From the NCBI RefSeq assembly GCF_000720475.1, contig NZ_JOAP01000040.1, positions 62,001-126,000 on the forward strand: a stretch of DNA of 64,000 nucleotides. The letters are read 5' to 3'. Origin of the DNA: Streptomyces aureocirculatus. Its GTDB lineage: Bacteria > Actinomycetota > Actinomycetes > Streptomycetales > Streptomycetaceae. Below, piece by piece: positions 46,411-55,720 of the stretch. Numbering within the stretch: the stretch's first letter is position 1; each line of letters opens with the position of its first letter. The notes below the pieces were generated by a model, which saw only the letters and a program-made list of their open reading frames with translations, made no database searches and was not told where the DNA came from. A program made the translations under genes and the position numbers.

Positions 46411-47490
46411 ATGGACAGCACCAGCGACAGCACGAGCGACAGCACCAGGGACAGCACGAGTGACATCACGAGTGACATCACGAGGGACATCACGAGTGAC
46501 ATCACGAGGGACATCAAGGACGACCCGGACGCCGACTTCATCGCGCTCGACGGCGTCGAGAAGGTCTTCGACGTACGCAAGAAGACCGGCTTCCTGCGCC
46601 GTGAGCGGCACCAGGTGCGTGCCGTGGACGGGATCACCTTCCGGGTGCGGCGCGGCGAGATGGTCGGCTACATCGGGCCGAACGGCGCCGGGAAGTCCAC
46701 CACGATCAAGATGCTGACCGGCATCCTCACCCCGAGCGGCGGCCAACTGCGGGTCGCGGGCATCGACCCGGCACGCGAGCGCACCCGCCTCGCGCGGCGG
46801 ATCGGCGTGGTCTTCGGGCAGCGCACCACGCTGTGGTGGGACCTGCCGCTCATCGACTCGTACCGCCTGATGCACCGCATGTACCGCATCCCGGACCGCC
46901 GGTACGCCGAGAACCTGGACCGCTGCGTGCAACTCCTGGATCTGGGCGCCCTCCTGGACGTGCCCGTGCGCCAGCTCTCGCTCGGGCAGCGGATGCGCGG
47001 CGACATCGCGGCGGCGCTCCTGCACGACCCGGAGGTGCTGTACCTGGACGAGCCGACGATCGGCCTGGACGTGGTCAGCAAGGCCAAAGTCCGCACCTTC
47101 CTGCGCGACTTGAACACCGAATCCGGCACCACCGTGCTCCTGACCACCCACGACCTCACCGACATCGAGCAGTTGTGCCGCCGCGTCATGGTCATCGACC
47201 ACGGGCACCTGATGTACGACGGTCCGCTCGCCGGTCTGCACGAGGTGGGCGAGAGCGAACGCACCCTCGTCGTCGACCTGGAACGCGAACTTCCGCCCCT
47301 GGAGGTCGAGTCGGCGCGGGTCGTGAAGGTCGAGGGCCCCCGGCAGTGGCTGGCGTTCCCCGCCGCCGCGTCGGCCGCGCCGCTCGTCGCCGCGGTCGCG
47401 GCGCGCTACCCGCTGGTGGACCTGTCCGTGCGGGAACCCGACATCGAAGCGGTCATCGCCAAGATGTACGCGGACCGGGTGACCTCGTAG
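46411..47490 (+). CDS. ABC exporter ATP-binding protein with repeat-encoded N-terminus
   Basis: The 359-residue ATPase has Walker A 'GPNGAGKSTT', 'VFGQRTTLWWDLPLIDSY' at the Q-loop, signature 'LSLGQRMR', Walker B 'VLYLDEPTIGLD' and switch 'LTTHDL'. A C-terminal domain of about 90 residues follows. The first 36 residues are an odd repeat, DSTS-DSTS-DSTR-DSTS-DITS-DITR-DITS-DITR, encoded by eight 12-bp units and probably disordered. A start at the end of the repeat cannot be excluded. It powers the two upstream permeases. Confidence 0.9.
   Translation: MDSTSDSTSDSTRDSTSDITSDITRDITSDITRDIKDDPDADFIALDGVEKVFDVRKKTGFLRRERHQVRAVDGITFRVRRGEMVGYIGPNGAGKSTTIKMLTGILTPSGGQLRVAGIDPARERTRLARRIGVVFGQRTTLWWDLPLIDSYRLMHRMYRIPDRRYAENLDRCVQLLDLGALLDVPVRQLSLGQRMRGDIAAALLHDPEVLYLDEPTIGLDVVSKAKVRTFLRDLNTESGTTVLLTTHDLTDIEQLCRRVMVIDHGHLMYDGPLAGLHEVGESERTLVVDLERELPPLEVESARVVKVEGPRQWLAFPAAASAAPLVAAVAARYPLVDLSVREPDIEAVIAKMYADRVTS
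46414..46509 (+). repeat. 12-bp minisatellite at the 5' end of the exporter ATPase gene
   Basis: Eight 12-bp units (GACAGCACCAGC drifting to GACATCACGAGG) directly follow the start codon and are read in frame. Confidence 0.9.
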
Positions 47491-47499
47491 GCTGCCGAC

Positions 47500-48282
47500 A
47501 TGACGGACGCCGAGCCCACGCCGCCGCGCCCCGAAGGGCCGGACTCTCCCACCGCTCCCGCCCCGCGCCCCGCCGACCTGACCCCCGCGGCGCCGGGTTC
47601 CGCCGAGCTGAGCCACGACCGGCTGCGGGCATCCGACGCCGACCGTGAGCGGGTCGCCGACGCGCTCCGCGAGGCGCTGGCCGAGGGCCGCCTGGACATG
47701 GAGGAGTTCGGCGAGCGCCTGGACGCGGCCTACCGGGCCCGCACCTACGGCGAGCTGAGCCCCCTCACCCATGATCTGCCCGCCGCCCTGCAGCCGGGGC
47801 CCAGGATCTCCATGGCCAAGCGGACCACGGACGACGACGGCTCCCTGGAGATCGACTGGTCCGAGCGGGTCGTCGGCGGTGAGCCCTCGTCCACCGGGGC
47901 GGTCGCCATCTGGGGCGGCTTCAACCGCAAGGGCGGCTGGACGATCGGGCGGCTCTTCACGTCGTTCGCGATGTGGGGCGGCGGCGAGATCGACCTGCGC
48001 GAGGCCCGCTTCGCCGACCGGGACGTCGTCATCCGCTGCTTCGCGCTCATGGGCGGCATCCACGTCACCGTGCCGCCGGAGCTGAACGTCACCGTCAAGG
48101 GCTTCGGGATCATGGGCGGCTTCGACGACGACGCGACGGGGGTGGGCACACCCGGCTCACCCCGGGTCGTCGTCACCGGGTTCGCCCTGATGGGCGGGGT
48201 GGGGGTGGACCGGAAGCTGCGCAAGGAGGAACGGCGTGCGCTGCGGGCACAGCGCCGCGAGGAGCGCCGCCGGTTGCACTGA
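47500..48282 (+). CDS. DUF1707 / LiaF-like protein
   Basis: The 260-residue protein has a Pro-rich head and a DUF1707 module: 'RASDADRERVADALREALAEGRLDMEEFGERLDAAYRARTYGELSPLTHDLP'. A C-terminal beta-rich domain with repeated 'ALMGGIHVTVPPELNVTVKGFGIMGGF' resembles the LiaF/DUF2154 cell-wall-active-antibiotic-response fold. The end is Arg-rich. It has no membrane helix. A role in envelope stress sensing is suggested by the fold only. It follows the exporter ATPase by 9 bp. Confidence 0.85.
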   Translation: MTDAEPTPPRPEGPDSPTAPAPRPADLTPAAPGSAELSHDRLRASDADRERVADALREALAEGRLDMEEFGERLDAAYRARTYGELSPLTHDLPAALQPGPRISMAKRTTDDDGSLEIDWSERVVGGEPSSTGAVAIWGGFNRKGGWTIGRLFTSFAMWGGGEIDLREARFADRDVVIRCFALMGGIHVTVPPELNVTVKGFGIMGGFDDDATGVGTPGSPRVVVTGFALMGGVGVDRKLRKEERRALRAQRREERRRLH

Positions 48283-48359
48283 CCGTGCCGGTGGCTGCCC
48301 TGCGCCCGTCCGGCGATCCGGAACCAGGACACTGCCCGCCCCCCCGGCCGACGCAGCGG

Positions 48360-49691
48360 CTAAAGCTCCGCGTCCGCCGAACCCCGCAGGTCGGACGGGT
48401 CGAACGTATGTGCCATGCGCCGGAAGCCTTCGTCGCTGGGGTGCAGATGGTCACCGGAGTCGTACCGGTCGAGGAGAGACCGCGGGTCGTAAGGGTCGCG
48501 AAGGGCCTTGTCGAAGTCGGCGACCTCGTCGAAGACCTTCCCGGAGCGGATCTCGGCGTTCACGGACTGCCGCACACGCTCCCGGGCGGGCGAGTACCCC
48601 CGGTGCCCGCCGAAGGGCATGAGCGTCGCCCCGACCACCCGCAGCCCGCGCGTGTGCGCCTGCCGGGTCAGCTCGCGCAGCCCGTCGGTGATGCGGCGGG
48701 CGTCGGTCTCCTGGTCGCGCAGGACGTCGTTGACGCCGAGGGCGATGACGACGGCCTTGACGCCGGTGCGGCTCAGCACGTCGCGGTCGAAGCGGGACAG
48801 GCCGCTCGGGTTGGCGCCGGGCCCGCCGCGCCGCCCCGGCCGCCCGTCGGACAGGACGCGGTTGCCGCTGATGCCCTGGTTCACGACGCTGTAGCGCGGC
48901 GCGCCCGCCTCCTCGCGGAGCCGGGCGGCCAGGCCGTCGGTCCAGCGGCGGTTGGCGCCCATGGTGGAGGAGATGCCGTCGGTGATGGAGTCGCCGATGA
49001 CGACGACGGTGCCCTCGGTCTCGTTGCTGAGCACGTCGACGGCGGAGAGGTAGCGCCAGTAGGGGCTCTGCTCCTGGTACGCGGCCCCGCTCGGGTCCTC
49101 GGTGCGGTCGCCGTCGGCGACGTACGAGATCTGCCGGGCGTGCGGGTGGTACGTCACGGGCCCGGAAGCGGCCGGGGAGAAGGTCGTGACCAGCAGGTCG
49201 GCGTCGTGCGGCACGCGCAGCCCGGCGGCGTCGCTCACGATCTGCTGCCCCGGCGGGATCACCACCGAGGTGTCGCCGCGGAAGGTGAGGCGGCGCAGCG
49301 TGCCGACGTCGGCGGCCGGGTTGTTCGAGGCGACGGCCACGGCCACGGAGGCGTGGGTGACGGTGAGCGGCTGGGTGCCGTACAGGTTGGACAGGGTGAT
49401 GCGGGCGCTCTCGCCGCCGACGCTGGTGTGCACCACGTTGCGTACCGAGCGGCCCGCCATGCCGCGTTCCTCGGTGCCGGGTTCGGCGCCGGCGGGGGAG
49501 GCGGACCAGGTGGCGACCCAGGTGCCCGCGGAGGCCGGTGCCGCGGAGTTCCGGGGGCCCGCGGAGCCGGCACCGAACTGGTCTTTTCCGTCCCCGCCGG
49601 TACCGTTGACGCCGACGTATATGGCGGCCGAAACGACCACTATGACCGCGAGCAGGGCGGCCAGCAGTGCATAACCGTGACGCTTGGTCAT
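48360..49691 (-). CDS. secreted SGNH/GDSL-family hydrolase
   Basis: The 443-residue protein has one N-terminal hydrophobic segment (signal anchor) and a beta-rich domain of about 150 residues. An SGNH hydrolase domain follows, with Ser235 in 'VVVIGDSITDG', 'NQGISGNRVL' (Gly/Asn), 'VIALGVNDVL' (Asn) and the Asp-His pair in 'YDSGDHLHPSDEGF'. It is likely an extracellular esterase or carbohydrate deacetylase; the substrate is unknown. ATG 49689-49691 was chosen because it directly precedes the signal segment. Confidence 0.9.
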   Translation of the reverse strand: MTKRHGYALLAALLAVIVVVSAAIYVGVNGTGGDGKDQFGAGSAGPRNSAAPASAGTWVATWSASPAGAEPGTEERGMAGRSVRNVVHTSVGGESARITLSNLYGTQPLTVTHASVAVAVASNNPAADVGTLRRLTFRGDTSVVIPPGQQIVSDAAGLRVPHDADLLVTTFSPAASGPVTYHPHARQISYVADGDRTEDPSGAAYQEQSPYWRYLSAVDVLSNETEGTVVVIGDSITDGISSTMGANRRWTDGLAARLREEAGAPRYSVVNQGISGNRVLSDGRPGRRGGPGANPSGLSRFDRDVLSRTGVKAVVIALGVNDVLRDQETDARRITDGLRELTRQAHTRGLRVVGATLMPFGGHRGYSPARERVRQSVNAEIRSGKVFDEVADFDKALRDPYDPRSLLDRYDSGDHLHPSDEGFRRMAHTFDPSDLRGSADAEL

Positions 49692-49932
49692 GCGGGCTGT
49701 GTCTCCTCGGGCAGGGGGAGCCCGAGGCTCCGGTGTGAACACCCCATGATGCGTCATGGGCCGGGAGCGGACCGACACTGCCCCCTCCGCTCACTCAGAC
49801 GCCGGGAACTTGTGGTTCGTTCCGGGAGTAGGACTGGAGGAGGCGACGCGTACGGGGTACGCGTACGGAGAATGCTCACTGAGCGATCAGCGACACGCGC
49901 GATGCGACATGGATGAAGACGGGGCGCCAGGC

Positions 49933-51369
49933 ATGGAACGTACGAAGACGGCGGGGGCTGTCGGCACCGGTGGCGGTCCGGCTGTGCCCGGTGACGGCGG
50001 TGCGGGCGGGCCCGGCGGTGGCGGTCCGGGCGGGCCCGGTGACGGTCCGGTAGGGCCCGGTAACGGTCCGATGGGGCCCGGGGGCGGTCCTATGGGCCCC
50101 GGCGGGCCCGGTGGCTTCAGTGCGGCCGACGCGGAGAAGCAGCGCGGCGTGCGCCGGATGAAGCTGACGGCGACGGGCCTGCTGCTGTTCGTCGCGGTCG
50201 TGTACGTACTCGCGAAGTGGGCGCAGAACACCGGCGCGGGCGCCTGGGCCGGATATGTCGCGGCGGCGGCCGAGGCGGGCATGGTCGGCGCGCTGGCCGA
50301 CTGGTTCGCGGTGACGGCGCTGTTCCGGCACCCCCTCGGTATCCCCATCCCGCACACGGCGATCATCCCGAAGAAGAAGGACCAACTGGGCGCCTCGCTC
50401 GGCGACTTCGTGGGCGAGAACTTCCTCTCCCGGACGGTGGTGCGCCAGCGCCTGCGCGCCGTCGGCATCGGCAGCCGCCTGGGCACCTGGCTTGCCGAGC
50501 CCGAGCACGCCGACCGCGTGACCGCCGAACTGGCCACGGCACTGCGCGGCGCGCTCACCGTCCTGCGCGACTCGGACGTGCAGGCCGTGGTCGGCGAGGC
50601 CATCACGCGCCGCGCCGACGCCCAGGAGATCGCCCCCGGCATCGGCAAGATGCTGGAGAAGGTGGTCGCGGACGGCGGCCACAAGCGGGTCGTGGACCTG
50701 GTCTGCGTACGCGCCCACGACTGGCTGATCACGCACGGGGACTCGGTGATGGTCGCCGTACAGGGCGGCGCCCCCGGCTGGACCCCGCGCTTCGTGGACA
50801 AAAAAGTGGGAGAACGCGTCTACAAGGAACTCCTCCGCTTCGTCACCGAGATGCGGGACATGCCCGAGCACCCCGCCCGCGGCGCCCTCGACCGCTTCCT
50901 CACCGACTTCGCCTCCGACCTCCAGTCCGACACGGACACCCGCGCCCGCGTGGAGAACCTCAAGCGCGACGTGATCGCCCGCCCCGAGGTGCAGGACCTG
51001 ATCGCGTCCGCGTGGTCGGCGGTCCGCCAGATGATCGTGGCCGCCGCGGAGGACGAACGCAGCGAACTCCGCCTGCGCGTCCGCGCGGCCCTCCTCTCCC
51101 TCGGCCAACGCATGGCCACCGACACCCGCCTCCAGGAGAAGGTCGACGGCTGGGTCGAAGGCGCGGCGGTGTACGTCGTGACGACGTACCGCAACGAGAT
51201 CACGTCCCTCATCACGGACACCGTCGCCGGTTGGGACGCCGAACACACCTCAAAGAAGATCGAGGCCCACATCGGGCGGGACCTACAGTTCATCCGGATC
51301 AACGGCACGGTGGTGGGGGCGTTGGCGGGGGTGGCGATCTATACGGTCTCGCGGGCGCTCGGGGGGTAG
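49933..51369 (+). CDS. DUF445 membrane protein with a Gly/Pro-rich head
   Basis: The product is 478 residues from ATG 49933; ATG 49909 is an alternative. The first 60 residues are Gly-Pro repeats ('GPGGGPMGPGGPGG'). The DUF445 body has 'WAGYVAAAAEAGMVGALADWFAVTALFRHPLGIPIPHTAIIPKKKDQLG', then a long amphipathic helical region and a C-terminal membrane helix. The family is widespread, and function is unknown. It is the last gene before the accessory region. Confidence 0.87.
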   Translation: MERTKTAGAVGTGGGPAVPGDGGAGGPGGGGPGGPGDGPVGPGNGPMGPGGGPMGPGGPGGFSAADAEKQRGVRRMKLTATGLLLFVAVVYVLAKWAQNTGAGAWAGYVAAAAEAGMVGALADWFAVTALFRHPLGIPIPHTAIIPKKKDQLGASLGDFVGENFLSRTVVRQRLRAVGIGSRLGTWLAEPEHADRVTAELATALRGALTVLRDSDVQAVVGEAITRRADAQEIAPGIGKMLEKVVADGGHKRVVDLVCVRAHDWLITHGDSVMVAVQGGAPGWTPRFVDKKVGERVYKELLRFVTEMRDMPEHPARGALDRFLTDFASDLQSDTDTRARVENLKRDVIARPEVQDLIASAWSAVRQMIVAAAEDERSELRLRVRAALLSLGQRMATDTRLQEKVDGWVEGAAVYVVTTYRNEITSLITDTVAGWDAEHTSKKIEAHIGRDLQFIRINGTVVGALAGVAIYTVSRALGG

Positions 51370-51564
51370 CCGGGCCCCCGGGACGCGCCCCGCTCGTCGT
51401 GACCGACCGATGGACGCATCGACCTCGAGGCACGGGCACGGGCCGAGTTCGTCACCGCCCTGCGGGAGTTGCAACGGCCCTGCCCCCGCGCTTGTTGGCA
51501 ACTACCGTCACTGCTGACAAGGTTGCTCGAACAACACCAGCTCGAGCGGCGGGGGCGGAGGGGG
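51370..51564 (+). other. 195-bp gap with possible gene remnant at the edge of the accessory region
   Basis: One plus-strand frame reads 'RIDLEARARAEFVTALRELQ' near 51418-51477. This resembles the N-terminus of streptomycete HTH proteins that begin with a similar 'EFVxALRxLK' helix. It continues without a stop into the next membrane protein gene. This may be a decayed regulator or the true upstream part of the next gene; I cannot decide. Confidence 0.35.
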
Positions 51565-53289
51565 ATGGGACATACGCGGCGGCGCGCGGCGCTGGCGGTT
51601 GGAGCGCTCGCTCTAGCCGTGGCGGCGTGGGTGTTTCCCGTCAACGTGGACGACGCCGTCGACGCCACTCAGTTCACCATCGCCTTCTTCGCCACTCTCC
51701 TCACCGGCGAAGCCGTGATCTTCGCGCTCTCCTTCTCCGCAGCCAGTTCATGGCCTTCTCTACGGGCCATCGACAGCCATATCGCCTTCCGGGAGTGGGT
51801 GCTCGCCGGGTGGGTCGCCGCGATGTTCACCGCAGGCGGGCTGTTGTGGCAGAGCGAGCGAAGTACGACGTACGGAGCACTGCTGTTTCTGCTGGCCAAC
51901 TGCTTCGGAATCTTCTCCTTCGTCCGGCTCTTCGGGCTCGCCAGCGTCGGCGGGCGCAATCGGCTGCTGCGGCGGACTCTCTCCCTTGGGCTGACCGAAC
52001 TCCATGTGCGTCAGAGCTCAATGAACGAGGAGCTCAGCGACGACCCCGTCGTATCCGCCTATCTCGGCGCGCTCGACCAGGTCATCAGTAGCAACGACCC
52101 GAACGGCATACGCAACCTCGTTCTGCAACTCACCGGCATGAACGTGCCCGCACCCGCCAACGAGGACGCCGCCGCCCTCCATCTCGAGGTGCTTCACCGG
52201 CTCTGCAGGGCGGCGCTTGTGCGCGGTACCGATCCCGTCGTCGTGGTCGGATGCGCGGAATCGATCGTGGAGTCCTTGGTACGTCAGGTCCGGGCGCTGC
52301 CCGATCCTGCTGTCGCGCTGGGTGAGGCTTCCCGCTATCTGGCCTGGCTCGGCAGTACGGCAACCCTCATGTCCCACCGCGGCATCGCCTCCAAACGCGC
52401 CGCGCGAGAACTCGTGGCCCTGTGTGTCGCCAGCCGGCGCCTCGTACTGCGCCAGGCCGATCCGGATCCTGTCTCGGTCAGCAGCTCTGCCGATATGGGC
52501 TCCGTCTTCGACAACCCGGCCGCGATGGTGCTGTGGGCAAGGGATTTCACGGAGTACCACGGGTCCGATCAGGCGGGAGCCTTCTATGGCGTCCATCAGT
52601 TCCTCACCGGGCAGAAGTTCCTGGGCAACTACTGGGACGGCGCATCCGTGCTGAGCGAGACGCGGACCTCCCTCTACGGCGGTCCGGACACCCCTCCTAC
52701 TGACACCCCGGAAGCGCGCGCCTCCCGCGAGCTCTTCGGTTCGGTAGTCGAGTTCGACCGCTACTGGGCCCTCGTCTCCGTCAATGCTTTCGCGACCTTG
52801 CGCGATGTCCGGATCGCTCACCCTCCGGAGCTCGTCAGGCCCGAGTTCACTCCGGACCCACAGCTCCTGGGAGCGTACTTGCGCACCTTCGCCAGCCATC
52901 GCTGGTTCAGCGACGCCGGTAGCGCCCAGCGGACGCTGGGCACTCTCATGGTGCGTGCCGATGGGCCCGACTCGCCCTGGTCCCTGGCCCGGGCGCGTAC
53001 GGATCGGTCGCTCATCCGCACCCCCGCTCCGCGGAGCGAACCACAGGACAGGCCTGCCGCCATGGTTCTCGCCGTCGCCGCCCGGCTCGCGCCCCTCGCG
53101 CCCGGCGAGCCCGACGAGGAACTTCAGGCCTTCCTCGCGGGCCTCTCCACTCCGGCGCTCAAAGCTGCCGCCGGGCTCGCGGCTCGCGTCCTCCCCGGCG
53201 CCGACGGGGTGGACGATCCGCGGGCAGCCGTAGCCTGCGGACTGCGAGTCCTGCAGCTCGTCGGTGGGCACACGAGGATGACGACGTGA
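51565..53289 (+). CDS. unknown membrane protein, first gene of a three-gene accessory cassette
   Basis: The 574-residue product starts at ATG 51565 (GGAGG close upstream). Four hydrophobic segments lie in the first 150 residues: 'AALAVGALALAVAAWVF', 'FTIAFFATLLTGEAVIFAL', 'WVLAGWVAAMFTAGGLLW' and 'ALLFLLANCFGIFSFVRLF'. A helical cytoplasmic part of about 420 residues follows with no motif I recognise. Codon choice is less GC-biased than in flanking genes. The following genes overlap or nearly abut, so the three form one unit. The architecture (membrane anchor plus large soluble helical domain) would suit a sensor or effector. Confidence 0.72.
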   Translation: MGHTRRRAALAVGALALAVAAWVFPVNVDDAVDATQFTIAFFATLLTGEAVIFALSFSAASSWPSLRAIDSHIAFREWVLAGWVAAMFTAGGLLWQSERSTTYGALLFLLANCFGIFSFVRLFGLASVGGRNRLLRRTLSLGLTELHVRQSSMNEELSDDPVVSAYLGALDQVISSNDPNGIRNLVLQLTGMNVPAPANEDAAALHLEVLHRLCRAALVRGTDPVVVVGCAESIVESLVRQVRALPDPAVALGEASRYLAWLGSTATLMSHRGIASKRAARELVALCVASRRLVLRQADPDPVSVSSSADMGSVFDNPAAMVLWARDFTEYHGSDQAGAFYGVHQFLTGQKFLGNYWDGASVLSETRTSLYGGPDTPPTDTPEARASRELFGSVVEFDRYWALVSVNAFATLRDVRIAHPPELVRPEFTPDPQLLGAYLRTFASHRWFSDAGSAQRTLGTLMVRADGPDSPWSLARARTDRSLIRTPAPRSEPQDRPAAMVLAVAARLAPLAPGEPDEELQAFLAGLSTPALKAAAGLAARVLPGADGVDDPRAAVACGLRVLQLVGGHTRMTT

Positions 53290-53310
53290 ACGAGAAGGAG
53301 AGGGGCCGCA

Positions 53311-53832
53311 GTGGATGAGGAGCAATGGGTCACAGCGGTCTCCCGCATCAGTGATCCCGGTGTGCGTGCCGCGCTCGTCGTCCAGTGCGGCCTCGGCTGG
53401 GTACGGCCCCACAGGCTCGACCTCCGCAACGCCGTTGACGAGGCCCTCATCAATGCCCAGTCACGTGAGGGCGCTCCACCGCAGATCACCCGTGTCCTGC
53501 TCCACAATCTGCCTGCCGCCGTCGGCGACGGCCCCGAAGGAGAAGCCATGGTGCGCTCCTTCGCCGAATGGAATCACCGGCTCGCCGCTTCCGCCGCCCT
53601 GCTGTCCGTGCCCCCTCCGCGAGTCGAGCGCCTCATCATCGAAGGAAGCGAAGCAGGCGCTTCCCTGCCGGATATGGTCGATGTCCTGGTGGACGGCCGC
53701 TGGTCCGATGCACCACGCACCGAGGCCGTACTGCGGATCGTCTCAAGCCCCGGCATCACGACGCCTCTGACCAGCTATGACGTGGACCTGGACGGGCCGT
53801 TCAGCGATGCGGATCCGTCGATACACATGTGA
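53311..53832 (+). CDS. unknown soluble protein, second gene of the cassette
   Basis: The 173-residue product starts at GTG 53311 with GGAGAGGGG upstream. It is mixed helix/strand with 'WVTAVSRISDPGVRAALVVQCGLGWVRPHRLDL' and 'MVRSFAEWNHRLAASAALLSVPPPRVERLIIEGS'. It has no signal, membrane segment or known motif. Its stop overlaps the GTG start option of the deaminase gene (GTGA), indicating coupling. Confidence 0.68.
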   Translation: MDEEQWVTAVSRISDPGVRAALVVQCGLGWVRPHRLDLRNAVDEALINAQSREGAPPQITRVLLHNLPAAVGDGPEGEAMVRSFAEWNHRLAASAALLSVPPPRVERLIIEGSEAGASLPDMVDVLVDGRWSDAPRTEAVLRIVSSPGITTPLTSYDVDLDGPFSDADPSIHM

Positions 53833-54356
53833 GGGAGAACCCGTTGCCTTACGCCCCGGAGAGTGAGAAGGACCGCAAGTTCCTCGAACAAGCCATCGCC
53901 ATCTCCCGCCACGCACTCGATGATGAGGGCAAAACACCCTTCGGTGCCCTGGTGGTGGTGGACGGGGAAATCGTAGGCACGGGCACAAGTTCCGTGGTCG
54001 AGCTGTGTGACCCCACCGCCCACGCCGAGATCATGGCCCTACGCGACGCGGGCCGCAGCCTTGGCCGCCACCTGATGGAGGGCGCCGTGATGTATTCGAG
54101 CAGCGAGCCGTGCCCGATGTGCCTCACCGCCTGCTACTGGGCCCGGATCTCCCGTCTCGTGTACGCGGCGACCAGTCACGACGTCGCGGACAATGGCTTC
54201 GAAGACCTGCAGTACTACAGAGAGTTGGCTCTGCCGAACGGCGAACGCCGACTGCTGGACGAGGTGTCCGTCGAGGGCGAGCTGCGCTCCACCGCGGCCG
54301 GTGCCCTCTCCGAGTGGGCGGCCGCACTGCCGTTCCCGGTGGAACCGAAGCTTTGA
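53829..54356 (+). CDS. CDA-fold nucleoside/base deaminase
   Basis: The product is 175 residues from GTG 53829, or 170 from TTG 53844, which has the better GAGGGAGA site. The zinc motif is complete: His65-Ala-Glu67 in 'DPTAHAEIMALRDAG' and Cys95/Cys98 in 'SSEPCPMCLTACYWARI'. This is typical of guanine/cytosine deaminases or tRNA adenosine deaminase relatives. 'DDEGKTPFGALVVVDGEIVGTGTS' also matches the guanine-deaminase group. Being in a mobile-looking cassette with a membrane protein, it could act in nucleotide metabolism or defence; this is inference. Confidence 0.87.
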   Translation: MRENPLPYAPESEKDRKFLEQAIAISRHALDDEGKTPFGALVVVDGEIVGTGTSSVVELCDPTAHAEIMALRDAGRSLGRHLMEGAVMYSSSEPCPMCLTACYWARISRLVYAATSHDVADNGFEDLQYYRELALPNGERRLLDEVSVEGELRSTAAGALSEWAAALPFPVEPKL

Positions 54357-54604
54357 TCCGTAGCACGCGTCACCCAAAACGCCCCCTCGGCGGAGCCGTA
54401 CTCGCCCTCGCCGGGGCCGCCGCCGCGAAGGAGTGGCGGCAGCAGGCCGGGGCGAGTACGGCCGCCGCGCTCAGCGCCGCGTATGTCGCCGGGTTCGCCG
54501 GGTCGCACCCCCTCGCGAAGAAGGTCGGCGCCTGGCCCGCCGTGCTCGGGGTGGCGGGTGGCGTGGCGCTCGCGTCCTGGCTGGCGGTCGACCGGCGCGG
54601 CTGA
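54353..54604 (+). pseudogene. truncated duplicate of the small membrane protein at 57309-57623
   Basis: Reading from TTG 54353, which overlaps the deaminase stop, this frame gives 'RPLGGAVLALAGAAAAKEW' and then 'YVAGFAGSHPLAKKVGAWPA' through 'VALASW'. This is nearly identical to residues about 31-100 of the intact gene 3 kb downstream on the other strand. The first 30 residues, including the normal start and first membrane segment, are missing. The break coincides with the end of the three-gene cassette, suggesting the cassette inserted into or recombined with one copy. Confidence 0.75.
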
Positions 54605-54641
54605 CCTCGGCCCTGCGTAGCTGGCCCCGGGCGACAGATGG

Positions 54642-55649
54642 CTACCCCCGCCCCCGGAACGTAGCCCGATAAGCCCCCGGCGACACCCCCACCCCCGCCT
54701 GGAAGTGCGCCCGCAGCGACGCCCCCGTACCGAAGCCGCACTCCGCCGCGATGCGGTCGACCGTGTGGTCGGTCTCCTCCAGGAGCTGGCGGGCGCGGTC
54801 CACGCGGCGCTGGGAGAGCCACTGCACCGGAGTCAGGCCCGTCTCGTCCCGGAAACGGCGGCTGAAGGTACGTACGCTCATCGACGCCTGTGCCGCGAGT
54901 TCGGCGAGGGTCAGCGGGTCGCCGAGGCGGGTCAGCGCCCATGCCCGGGCCGCGCCCGTCGACGTCGACTCGGGCTCGGCCACCGGGCGTTGGATGTACT
55001 GGGCCTGGCCGCCCTCCCGGTGCGGCGGCACCACCGTACGGCGGGCGACCGCCGCCGCGACCGCCGCCCCGTGGTCCCGGCGGATCAGGTGCAGGCACAG
55101 GTCGACACCGGCCGCTTCCCCCGCCGACGTCAGGACGGCGCCCTCGTCCACGTACAGCACATCCGGATCCACCGTGACGGCGGGGAAGGCGCGCGCGAAC
55201 AGGTCCGTGGACAGCCAGTGCGTCGTCGCCCGGCGCCCGTCCAGGAGGCCCGCCGCCGCCAGGACGAACGCGCCCGTACAGATCGACGCGACGCGACGGG
55301 CCCCGGCGGCAGCCGTCACCGCCGCGGCCAGCGGGGCGGGCAGTTTCCCGGGCCGCAGCCCCTCGTCCTCGCGGTGCGACGCGGGCACGATCACAGTGTC
55401 CGCCTCCGCGAGGACCTCGGGCCCGTGCGCCGCCCGGATGGGGAAGTCCGCGTCCGTCTCCACCATGCCGGGCGTGAGCGCGCAGGTCAGAGGCCTGTAG
55501 AGCGGGGCTCCCGCGGCGTCGCGCGCGTTGCCGAACAACTGGTGTACGAGGCCGAGTTCCATCGGCAGGACGCCGTCGCGTACGAGTACGGCCACGGTGG
55601 CGGGGGGCTGGTGGGGCTCCGGTGGCCCCTGCCGCTTCGCTGATGCCAT
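54642..55649 (-). CDS. GlxA-type regulator: DJ-1/PfpI domain plus AraC HTH
   Basis: The 335-residue protein has an N-terminal DJ-1/PfpI domain (about residues 15-195) with the nucleophile-elbow-like 'VASICTGAFVLAAAGLLDGRRATTHW'. The C-terminal AraC domain (about 235-330) has 'TLAELAAQASMSVRTFSRRFRDETGLTPVQWLSQRRVDRARQLLEETD' and 'AAECGFGTGASLRAHF'. It is divergent from an MFS gene with 71 bp between starts, so it probably controls that transporter. Confidence 0.92.
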   Translation of the reverse strand: MASAKRQGPPEPHQPPATVAVLVRDGVLPMELGLVHQLFGNARDAAGAPLYRPLTCALTPGMVETDADFPIRAAHGPEVLAEADTVIVPASHREDEGLRPGKLPAPLAAAVTAAAGARRVASICTGAFVLAAAGLLDGRRATTHWLSTDLFARAFPAVTVDPDVLYVDEGAVLTSAGEAAGVDLCLHLIRRDHGAAVAAAVARRTVVPPHREGGQAQYIQRPVAEPESTSTGAARAWALTRLGDPLTLAELAAQASMSVRTFSRRFRDETGLTPVQWLSQRRVDRARQLLEETDHTVDRIAAECGFGTGASLRAHFQAGVGVSPGAYRATFRGRG

Positions 55650-55720
55650 GGCCAGATACTTGCACACCCTGGCCATCTGGCCACTCGTCGTGACGGACGC
55701 ACCCGGCGGACGCTCGACGT

